Position numbers and translations under genes: made by a program. Shown piece after piece: positions 36,319 to 41,718 of a stretch of DNA of 41,718 nucleotides; within the stretch, counting starts at the first letter, position 1; each line of letters opens with the position of its first letter. The notes under the pieces were generated by a model. The model was not told the DNA's origin. It saw only the letters and a program-made list of their open reading frames with translations, and made no database searches. Location: positions 1-41,718 of the forward strand of contig NZ_JACTAC010000022.1 of NCBI RefSeq assembly GCF_014486675.1. The letters run 5' to 3'. The DNA comes from Flavobacterium macrobrachii. GTDB lineage: Bacteria; Bacteroidota; Bacteroidia; Flavobacteriales; Flavobacteriaceae.

Positions 36319-36729
36319 TTAATTTGTTAAGTAATGTTCTAAATTGGTGTTGTGTATCATCGTTTCTTCCAAAATATCATCCTGAATTTCAAGGTCAATT
36401 TGTATTTTTTCGATATCTTCTTTTTCTAATAATTCCAATAAATCATATTCTGAAACAGTTGTATTTCGAGCAATATAATTTTCTAGAAATTCAGCATCAA
36501 GCGTTTCTGTCGATTGAAATTGTTGATAAAAAACAACCGAAATACTAATGGCTAAAACCGCAGCAATACCATACATCCAAGTCTTTCTTTTTTGAAAGAT
36601 AGAAATAACTTTTGGTTCAGAGTTTGGTAGATTTTTATTTATTTTTTCGGATAAATCTTCAAAATAACCTTCTGGAGTTTTAAATCCCGAAGCAATTTTT
36701 GGTTCATTATCTAATCTAAATTCTTTCAT
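36319..36729 (-). CDS. Putative anti-sigma factor (single-pass membrane protein)
   Basis: A 136-residue protein with one central membrane segment (about residues 52-69, WMYGIAAVLAISISVVFY). The N-terminal 50 residues are cytoplasmic and the C-terminal 65, acidic, would be periplasmic. FKTPEGYFEDLSEKI in the N-terminal part is seen in many flavobacterial proteins placed after ECF sigma genes. It lies 30 bases after the sigma gene and 4 bases before the Spy-like gene. No zinc-binding HxxxCxxC motif is present. Anti-sigma function is inferred from topology and context. Confidence 0.75.
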   Translation of the reverse strand: MKEFRLDNEPKIASGFKTPEGYFEDLSEKINKNLPNSEPKVISIFQKRKTWMYGIAAVLAISISVVFYQQFQSTETLDAEFLENYIARNTTVSEYDLLELLEKEDIEKIQIDLEIQDDILEETMIHNTNLEHYLTN

Positions 36730-36759
36730 AATCGTTTGACTTTTATATTTCCAAATGGT

Positions 36760-37302
36760 TTAATTTCCATTCATAAATTCTTCTATTTTCTTAACAGCAT
36801 GATGATACGAAGCTTTCAAAGCACCAACCGAAGTTCCTAAAATCTCAGACATATCTTCGTATTTTAGTTCTTCAAAATATTTCATTTTAAAAACCAATTG
36901 TTGTTTTTCGGGTAAAAGAGTAATTGCTTTTTGGAGTTTGAATTGAATTTCGTCTCCGTCAAAATAACTATCAGCTTTTAAATTATCTACAATTTTACTT
37001 TGTAATTCTTCGCTGGTTGTGTTGTTTTTCTTGGCTTTTTGGTTCAAAAAAGTTATCGCTTCATTGGTTGCTATGCGATACATCCACGAAAAAAGTTTGC
37101 TTTCGCCTTTAAAGTTTTTAAGATTTTGAAAAACTTTTATAAAGGTATTTTGCAAAACATCATCAGCATCATCGTGGTTTAATACAATGTTTCTAATATG
37201 ATTGTAAAGCGGTTTTTGATATTCGCGTAGCAACTTTTGAAACGCTTCATTTTGCGTTTTCGGGTTGAGTAACTCAGCGATAAAAACCTTTTCGTCTTGC
37301 AA
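36760..37302 (-). CDS. ECF RNA polymerase sigma factor
   Basis: A 180-residue sigma-70-family factor. Region 2 covers about residues 25-90: LYNHIRNIVLNHDDADDVLQ, then NTFIKVFQNLKNFKGESKLF and SWMYRIATNEAITFL. Region 4 covers about 125-175 with LPEKQQLVFKMKYFEELKYEDM, then SEILGTSVGALKASYHHAVKK as the -35-binding HTH. It is first in an operon with an anti-sigma-like and a Spy-like protein, which suggests an envelope stress response. Targets are unknown. Confidence 0.95.
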   Translation of the reverse strand: MQDEKVFIAELLNPKTQNEAFQKLLREYQKPLYNHIRNIVLNHDDADDVLQNTFIKVFQNLKNFKGESKLFSWMYRIATNEAITFLNQKAKKNNTTSEELQSKIVDNLKADSYFDGDEIQFKLQKAITLLPEKQQLVFKMKYFEELKYEDMSEILGTSVGALKASYHHAVKKIEEFMNGN

Positions 37303-37318
37303 CCTATTGTAATTTTAG

Positions 37319-37356
37319 TATTGGAATAAAATTAATCGAAAAGGTTTAATTCCAAA
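37319..37356. repeat. Inverted repeat upstream of the sigma operon
   Basis: ATTGGAAT and ATTCCAAAT form imperfect 7-8 base arms about 21 bases apart, in the 62-base gap between the SRPBCC gene's stop and the sigma start. There is no T tract on the minus strand, so it may be an operator rather than a terminator. Confidence 0.3.
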
Positions 37357-37364
37357 TAAAAAAA

Positions 37365-38489
37365 TTATGGAATTTCTTTTGGAGTTGTTTCTTGCGGTTC
37401 GGTTTGCGTTTCTGTTCTTGGTGTTGAAACGGTGGTTGAAGTTGTTGATACTATTGGAGTTACAGCTACAGCTTTTGGAAAAACTGGAATATATAATTCG
37501 GTTGTCCATTTTGACGGATTTTTTACATCGTCAATCGTTTTGGAGTACACTTCAATGTATTTTCCGGCAAAATTTTGTTTAAAATCATTGTCGGTAATAT
37601 GCTTTTGGGCTTTTTTCCAAGTTTCAGCTAAATGAGAATAATCGCCAGTTAAAGTCGTTTTCAGGCAAGTAAACGCTTCCATTTCGCCTGATTGCATGTC
37701 GCTATCGGTATCGATAAAAACTTTTTCAGCTGTTGGAATACAAACCGAGAAGTTTACAATATCATTAGCATAATCAATAGTATTGTAGATTACAAAAGGT
37801 TTTCCAGCTATTTGAATGTTATTCTTTTTGAAAAAATAAACCATTCTAGGTAAAACGATTTTAATGTTTCGGATAAGACTTTTTTGCTTGCAAGAATAGG
37901 TTTGTTTCAAGAAAAAAGCCGAGTTTCGTTGTGCAACACCATTTACTTTTATCGAAAAAGTTTTCATTTCATAGCGAAGCGTTTTATCAAGATTGGCTAG
38001 ACTTTGCTCATAATTATTACCAATAACATTTTTAATTCCACCTTGGAAAAAGCTGGTAATTTTAGTCATTAAATTAATCGTTCCTTTTGTTGTCCAAGTC
38101 ACTTTTGTTCCGCCAATGGTATCTTTAAATTTCCAATTTACTTCCGATGGCATTCCGTCCAAAGTCATTTTTTGAGCAATGCTATCGTTTTCTTTTACAA
38201 AAACCGTTTTCATAAAACCATTGCCATCATTGCCTTGCCAAGAATAATTTGCACCAATTCCCATTGTCTTTGCAGGATAAGTAAACGTCATTTGAGCATC
38301 GTCTTTTTTCCAAGAACTAAAGGTTTCCCAGTTTTTATAATCGTTTACATAGTCAAAAACAATCATTCTTGGTGCTTTGATGACTTTGGAACGCGTTACA
38401 GCATAATCACCTTTTTGAGTAACAATATAAACGGTTAGTCCAATGAAGGAAAGAATTAGTAAAAAGAAAAGATATTTTAGGATTTGCAT
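37365..38489 (-). CDS. Membrane-anchored SRPBCC plus GyrI-like effector-domain protein
   Basis: A 374-residue protein with one N-terminal membrane segment (about residues 4-24). Residues about 30-165 look like an SRPBCC/polyketide-cyclase fold (VIKAPRMIVFDYVNDYKNWE, then WKKDDAQMTF and GTKVTWTTKGTI). Residues about 175-335 resemble a GyrI/AraC-type effector-binding domain (PFVIYNTIDYANDIVNFSVC; YIEVYSKTIDDVKNPSKWTTEL). The tail (340-374) is Thr/Pro/Glu-rich. Both domains bind hydrophobic small molecules in other proteins, so a ligand-sensing or carrier role is inferred. It stands just upstream of the sigma operon. Confidence 0.8.
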   Translation of the reverse strand: MQILKYLFFLLILSFIGLTVYIVTQKGDYAVTRSKVIKAPRMIVFDYVNDYKNWETFSSWKKDDAQMTFTYPAKTMGIGANYSWQGNDGNGFMKTVFVKENDSIAQKMTLDGMPSEVNWKFKDTIGGTKVTWTTKGTINLMTKITSFFQGGIKNVIGNNYEQSLANLDKTLRYEMKTFSIKVNGVAQRNSAFFLKQTYSCKQKSLIRNIKIVLPRMVYFFKKNNIQIAGKPFVIYNTIDYANDIVNFSVCIPTAEKVFIDTDSDMQSGEMEAFTCLKTTLTGDYSHLAETWKKAQKHITDNDFKQNFAGKYIEVYSKTIDDVKNPSKWTTELYIPVFPKAVAVTPIVSTTSTTVSTPRTETQTEPQETTPKEIP

Positions 38490-38605
38490 GGTCGTTTATA
38501 CTTGACACAAATTTATAAATTAAATTCTGTCTTTCTTAAAGCAGTTTCTGTTTTTAATTTTGCTTCAAAAAAACTCTCGATTATTTTACAATTTAACTAG
38601 TAAAC

Positions 38606-38794
38606 TTAGCGTTTCAATGTGATTTTAATCACAAACAAAATAACTATAAACAATACAAACCCAATAAGAATTTTATAACTTCCTTTATAAAACTTTTGGT
38701 GTAACGCTTTGTCTTTTCCATAAGCAAAGTACATCGTAATAACGAAAGCGACAAAAAACAGCGCAGCAAAAATCCATTGACCAGTTGTGAACAT
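38606..38794 (-). CDS. Small membrane protein, unknown function
   Basis: A 62-residue protein with two hydrophobic segments (about residues 6-25 and 41-58) joined by a charged loop (AYGKDKALHQKFYKGS). Both ends are probably on the same side of the inner membrane. It is not a shadow of any other gene and has sensible composition. It is divergent from the MazG-like gene. I do not recognise a family. Confidence 0.7.
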   Translation of the reverse strand: MFTTGQWIFAALFFVAFVITMYFAYGKDKALHQKFYKGSYKILIGFVLFIVILFVIKITLKR

Positions 38795-38870
38795 TTATTT
38801 CAAATTTTCAACAAATTTACTGAAATGTATTGGAAAGTTGTAATTTGCGTCAACAATAAAATGAATAAAA

Positions 38871-39254
38871 ATGCAAAAACAACTTAATGCTGTAAAAGAA
38901 TTTCACACCGCTTTTGGTTTAGGAGTTAGTAACGAGATTAAAGCCGATCTAGGCGAACAAAAAAACACACTTCGTTTTAACTTAATGAAAGAAGAAAACG
39001 AAGAATATCTGGAAGCTGTTCAAAATAATGATTTGGTAGAAATAGCCGATGCGCTTGGCGATATGTTGTACATCCTTTGTGGAACGATTTTAGAACATGG
39101 TTTGCAACATAAAATTGAAGAAGTTTTTGATGAAATTCAGCGTAGTAACATGAGTAAACTAGGCGAAGACGGAAAACCTATTTACCGCGAAGATGGCAAG
39201 GTAATGAAAGGACCAAATTATTTTAAACCAAGTTTTGAGGAGATTTTGAAGTAA
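38871..39254 (+). CDS. MazG-like all-alpha NTP pyrophosphohydrolase
   Basis: A 127-residue soluble protein of the all-alpha NTP-PPase superfamily. The metal-binding pattern ExxE...ExxD is visible: KEENEEYLEAVQ and DLVEIADALGDMLYILCG. This region matches MazG/HisE-type enzymes that hydrolyse NTPs to NMP and pyrophosphate, often cleaning up abnormal nucleotides. The C-terminus (DGKPIYREDGKVMKGPNYFKP) is typical of a subgroup of such proteins. An ATG 10 bases upstream is out of frame and ends quickly. Confidence 0.9.
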   Translation: MQKQLNAVKEFHTAFGLGVSNEIKADLGEQKNTLRFNLMKEENEEYLEAVQNNDLVEIADALGDMLYILCGTILEHGLQHKIEEVFDEIQRSNMSKLGEDGKPIYREDGKVMKGPNYFKPSFEEILK

Positions 39255-39280
39255 AAGTTTCTATGTTTTTAAATAGGGTA

Positions 39281-39310
39281 GTTGTGCAACGGTTACCTTT
39301 GTTAGCTGTT
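39281..39310. repeat. Compound inverted repeat in an accessory intergenic gap
   Basis: GTTGTGCAAC (39281-39290) and GGTTACC (39291-39297) are adjacent short palindromes, followed by TTTGTTAGCTGTT. The gap (39255-39399) holds no ORF of note. The arrangement recalls, loosely, recombination or cassette-boundary sites, but canonical attC core sites are not present. Confidence 0.3.
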
Positions 39311-39374
39311 GTTGTTATTTAGTTTTAGTTTCTTTTTGGCGATTTTTCTACTACTAACTTACAAAATATTTTCT

Positions 39375-39382
39375 TATGTTTG
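39375..39382 (+). promoter_or_regulatory. -7 box (TATGTTTG) for a small zinc-ribbon-like gene
   Basis: An exact TAnnTTTG match 17 bases before the ATG at 39400. The leader that follows (TTAAAATTTAATTTACT) closely resembles that of the DUF1508 gene at 40954. Confidence 0.45.
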
Positions 39383-39399
39383 TTAAAATTTAATTTACT

Positions 39400-39642
39400 A
39401 TGGATTTAAAAATATCTTGTCCTCAATGTGGTTATAATGAATACAAAGCACTAAACACAAAAACTAATAAAGAAGTTACAATTACAATTGCTAAATGTGA
39501 AACAACTTCTTGTGTGTTACTAATACCTGAGGATGAAATAGATAACACTTTTGATCAACAGGAAGATTTATGTATTCCTTCTTATTATATAATACTTGAA
39601 CAAACATTGACTAATTGTGAAGATGATGATTCTTTAAACTGA
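39400..39642 (+). CDS. Small protein with a zinc-ribbon-like Cys pair, unknown function
   Basis: An 80-residue soluble protein. CPQCGY at residues 7-12 looks like half of a zinc ribbon; a second pair may be KCETTSC at about 32-38, giving CxxC and CxxxxC spacing. The remainder is acidic and ends CEDDDSLN. A promoter box lies just upstream. Its 3' end overlaps the convergent 62-residue gene by about 58 bases, so one of the two may be spurious. No known family recognised. Confidence 0.55.
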   Translation: MDLKISCPQCGYNEYKALNTKTNKEVTITIAKCETTSCVLLIPEDEIDNTFDQQEDLCIPSYYIILEQTLTNCEDDDSLN

Positions 39643-39773
39643 TTTATAAGGTTAGTTAAGTCTTCTTCATCAATATAGTTTTTTGTTAAGCAATTTTTTC
39701 TGCCAATATCAAATCTGTTTTGTGTGTGGATTTTTATGGTTTCAAGTTGATTTATAAAATCTTCTATTTTCAT
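39585..39773 (-). CDS. Small unknown protein downstream of the SHOCT gene
   Basis: A 62-residue helical, soluble protein (MKIEDFINQLETIKIHTQNRF...). Its start is 3 bases after the stop of the SHOCT-domain gene on the same strand, a spacing typical of an operon. The C-terminal third overlaps the convergent zinc-ribbon-like gene. Composition is reasonable for a real protein, but the overlap lowers confidence. No family recognised. Confidence 0.45.
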   Translation of the reverse strand: MKIEDFINQLETIKIHTQNRFDIGRKNCLTKNYIDEEDLTNLINQFKESSSSQLVNVCSSII

Positions 39774-39776
39774 TTT

Positions 39777-40910
39777 TTATTCTAAATTATTTTGTTTGTG
39801 AATACTTGCTTCTGAATATTTATCAAATTCAAAGATTTGAGAGTCTGTTATTTTTGAACTTAATCCTTTGAATTCTTTTCTTTTGTTATCGTCTTTGCAA
39901 TTGATCCATAAATTTGTTGAAAACGCATCATCAACAAATTTTAATTTTGAGTATATTTTATTTTTTGCATCATCTAAAACTCTGTACTTTTCATCGATGT
40001 TATAATCGCTTATCTCAATTATATCAGTAGTATATGTTTCCTTTTCATAGTTTATTGAATATATTGGGTCAGGCTTTTCATAAAAACCAAAACTATTCGT
40101 ATATCCTGTTGGTTCATAAACATCTAAAATAGGTTTTTCAATTTTCATAACAACATATACAAACTTTTTATTTTTTATTGGCTCTTGATAGTTGTAATTG
40201 GTATTAACATTTTCATAAGCAGAAGAATCAATAGCAACTGATGTAGGAGAATCATAATTTTGTTCAACATTGTTTTCTATATTTTGTGAAATAATAAGTA
40301 TTGATAATAGTACAACAGTAATAACTATAAATATGTAAACAAAAGTATTATTTGAATTTTCTTTTTTATTATTTTCAGAATTGTCTTCTAAATTGGTTAA
40401 ATAAGTTTTATTTACAGAATTTAAAATATTATTAACTTCACTAATATCAACTTCCTTTTCAACTGCACTACCAATTAATTTTAACTTACTTTCAAATTCT
40501 TCTTTTGTTAAAATTCCACTATCAAGTAAACTTTTCAACTGTTTATATTCTGTTGAGTTTTTAATGTCAAATGCTGTTTTTTGACTTTCTATTTTATCAA
40601 CTTTAGAATTAAACTCTTCTTCTGTGATTATACCTTTTTCTTTTAACTCTTTAAGATTGTTTTTAGCCGAATCAAGGTTTTGTTTACTTTCAACATTTTG
40701 CTTTGTAATTTTTGCTTCAGTTGTATTTTCTGATTGATACTTATTGTAAGCTAAAACTAATAAAACTGCAATCCATTGCAAAGGTGGGAAGATAATGCAA
40801 CAAACTAATCCAATTTTTTGAGGTTTTGTAAATCTATCAGAATTCCATACATATAAAGATGTGCCTGTAGCTAAACCAACTAAAATTCCAACTGCAATTT
40901 TATCATCCAT
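39777..40910 (-). CDS. Membrane protein with two SHOCT-like motifs, unknown function
   Basis: A 377-residue protein. Residues about 5-55 contain two membrane segments (IAVGILVGLATGTSLYVW; IGLVCCIIFPPLQWIAVLLV). Residues about 85-145 hold two short helical SHOCT motifs: LKELKEKGIITEEEFNSKV and LKSLLDSGILTKEEFESKL. A third membrane segment is at about 190-210 (FVYIFIVITVVLLSILII). The last 160 residues are probably outside the cytoplasm, beta-rich and unrecognised. SHOCT motifs usually mediate oligomerisation. The gene sits in an accessory-looking tail, divergent from the DUF1508 mini-gene by 43 bases. Confidence 0.8.
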   Translation of the reverse strand: MDDKIAVGILVGLATGTSLYVWNSDRFTKPQKIGLVCCIIFPPLQWIAVLLVLAYNKYQSENTTEAKITKQNVESKQNLDSAKNNLKELKEKGIITEEEFNSKVDKIESQKTAFDIKNSTEYKQLKSLLDSGILTKEEFESKLKLIGSAVEKEVDISEVNNILNSVNKTYLTNLEDNSENNKKENSNNTFVYIFIVITVVLLSILIISQNIENNVEQNYDSPTSVAIDSSAYENVNTNYNYQEPIKNKKFVYVVMKIEKPILDVYEPTGYTNSFGFYEKPDPIYSINYEKETYTTDIIEISDYNIDEKYRVLDDAKNKIYSKLKFVDDAFSTNLWINCKDDNKRKEFKGLSSKITDSQIFEFDKYSEASIHKQNNLE

Positions 40911-40917
40911 TTTTTAC

Positions 40918-40925
40918 TATATTTG
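40918..40925 (+). promoter_or_regulatory. -7 box (TATATTTG) for the DUF1508 gene
   Basis: An exact TAnnTTTG match 29 bases before the ATG at 40954, lying within the short divergent gap to the SHOCT gene. Confidence 0.5.
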
Positions 40926-40953
40926 TTATTATTAATTTAAAAATCAATTTACT

Positions 40954-41109
40954 ATGACAAAGTATTCTTTAGAAGTATACCAAGACACAGCAAAAAAATG
41001 GCGTTGGAAAGCAGTTTCTCCTAACGGTAAAACTTTAGGTTCTTCTGGACAAGGTTTTGCTTCAAAACAAAGTGCTCAAAGAAACGCAATTTTAAATGGT
41101 TTCTCTTAA
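40954..41109 (+). CDS. DUF1508 (YegP-like) small protein
   Basis: A 51-residue protein running from the ATG at 40954 to a TAA at 41107-41109. It reads MTKYSLEVYQDTAKKWRWKA, then VSPNGKTLGSSGQGFASKQS and ends AQRNAILNGFS. This is one complete DUF1508 unit: a beta-beta-beta strand set (F/Y-x-x-Y-x-D-x-x-x-x-W-R-W), a GxxLxxSGxGFxSKxxAxxxI helix turn, and the helix. Most family members carry two such units, as E. coli YegP does; single-unit forms are common too. Function unknown. A promoter box is well placed. Confidence 0.85.
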   Translation: MTKYSLEVYQDTAKKWRWKAVSPNGKTLGSSGQGFASKQSAQRNAILNGFS

Positions 41110-41353
41110 TTCCAACTTTTGTTCACAATCTAAGCAACCCCGATAGCACATCTTTCCAATCCGTGCCCGCAAACTGCTTAAAAACAAATATACAAATTTC
41201 CCCAAAAAACCATCACCGCAAAAATCAATCCGTTAAAATCAGTGCAATCCGTGGCAAAAATTTTGTGTAAACCTTGCGCAACATAGTGCTACAACCCATC
41301 TACTAATTAATTTAAAACGATAAACATAAATCTAAGAGGTTTTTTTCTCGTCC
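41110..41353. other. Non-coding gap with three copies of CAATCCGT
   Basis: No credible gene. CAATCCGT recurs at 41157-41164, 41226-41233 and 41245-41252, the last followed by GGCAAAAA. The strand composition is C-rich and G-poor over much of the gap. It may be degraded repeat or intergenic filler leading into the 21-bp array. Confidence 0.5.
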
Positions 41354-41718
41354 GTAAATGTCCTTTGCAGTCATGTAAATGTCCTTTGCAGAGATGTAAA
41401 TGTCGTTTGCAGAGGTGTAAATGTCCTTTGCAGAGATGTAAATGTCTTTTGCAGAGGTGTAAATGTCGTTTGCAGAGGTGTAAATTTCCTTTGCAGAGGT
41501 GTAAATGTCGTTTGCAGAGGTGTAAATGTCCTTTGCAGACATGTAAATGTCGTTTGCAGAGGTGTAAATGTCCTTTGCAGACATGTAAATGTCGTTTGCA
41601 GAGATGTAAATGTCGTTTGCAGAGCAGTTAGACACGTTTGCAGACCAGTTAGACGCGTTTGCAGAGCAGTTAGACACGTTTGCAGAGCAGTTAGACACGT
41701 TTGCAGACCAGTTAGACG
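41354..41718. repeat. 21-bp tandem array with two unit types, cut by the window end
   Basis: Seventeen full units of exactly 21 bases start at 41354 and follow in register to 41690; an eighteenth begins at 41711 and is cut off. The first thirteen begin GTAAATGTC (one GTAAATTTC); the last begin GTTAGACACG or GTTAGACGCG. TTTGCAG is kept in all full units, mostly as TTTGCAGAG or TTTGCAGAC. Because 21 is a multiple of 3, long reading frames occur on both strands: the minus strand reads (SANDIYT)n then (SANVSNC)n, the plus strand (CKCPLQR)n. Coding is not established. Confidence 0.92.

Noticed and set aside
39281..39310. Integron attC site
   Set aside because: No proper RYYYAAC / GTTRRRY core pair and no integrase gene in the window; kept only as a weak repeat.
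41365..41631. Plus-strand CKCPLQR-repeat protein
   Set aside because: It is a by-product of a 21-base repeat being a multiple of three; both strands stay open and no start signal or conserved neighbour supports it.
41312..41698. Minus-strand SANDIYT-repeat protein
   Set aside because: Possible but not called: unit variation is often non-synonymous, the frame is cut by the window end, and no promoter can be seen.
1..41718. tRNA, rRNA, tmRNA or insertion sequences
   Set aside because: No cloverleaf-like, rRNA-like or transposase-like sequence was recognised by eye; a covariance-model scan was not possible.

Overview
This window looks like a chromosomal piece (perhaps a whole contig) from a Flavobacterium-like member of the Flavobacteriaceae, Bacteroidota. 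The evidence is the low GC content, two secreted enzymes ending in type IX secretion (T9SS) sorting domains, TAnnTTTG-type promoter boxes, a fused alpha/beta 2-oxoacid dehydrogenase E1, a DUF349 protein, and LPS and peptidoglycan precursor genes (kdsB, glmM). No rRNA, tRNA, CRISPR array or recognisable transposase was seen. Genus assignment is inference.

Layout. 1-4.4 kb: a T9SS-exported subtilisin and a fused E1 dehydrogenase. 4.4-9.5 kb: a tightly overlapping minus-strand operon of an MBOAT O-acyltransferase, an SGNH-like membrane protein and a large M1-peptidase-like protein with an outer-membrane-barrel-like C-terminus and destroyed zinc ligands. 9.5-13.9 kb: a LOG-family protein, uvrA, and a divergent Tudor-like protein of unknown function. 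13.9-18.7 kb: a CLC chloride channel, an AlkD-like protein, gamma-glutamyltransferase and an AcpH-like protein. 18.9-21.0 kb: glmM and kdsB. 21.0-21.8 kb: a perfectly phased 22-bp repeat array in front of a small HTH/coiled-coil gene. 21.8-26.5 kb: a spermidine-synthase-like methyltransferase, an acyltransferase, an M14 peptidase, an Lrp/AsnC regulator, and pyrR-pyrB. 26.5-34.5 kb: DUF349, a secreted endonuclease I, an RsmB-like methyltransferase, Kup, and an RN-rich secreted protein. 34.6-39.3 kb: a lipoprotein gene broken by an in-frame stop, an ECF sigma/anti-sigma/Spy-like operon, a membrane-anchored SRPBCC/GyrI-like protein, a small membrane protein and a MazG-like pyrophosphohydrolase. 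39.3 kb to the end: an accessory-looking tail of small unknown genes, a SHOCT-domain membrane protein, a DUF1508 mini-gene, and a 21-bp tandem array that runs off the end of the window.

Most genes are housekeeping: pyrimidine synthesis, cell-envelope precursors, DNA repair, ion transport. The best candidates for something undescribed are the 22-bp operator-like array with its HTH gene, the MBOAT/SGNH/pseudo-M1 operon, the nested repeat element between the LOG gene and uvrA, and the terminal 21-bp array. All functions are assigned from recognised motifs by reading; no database search was run.
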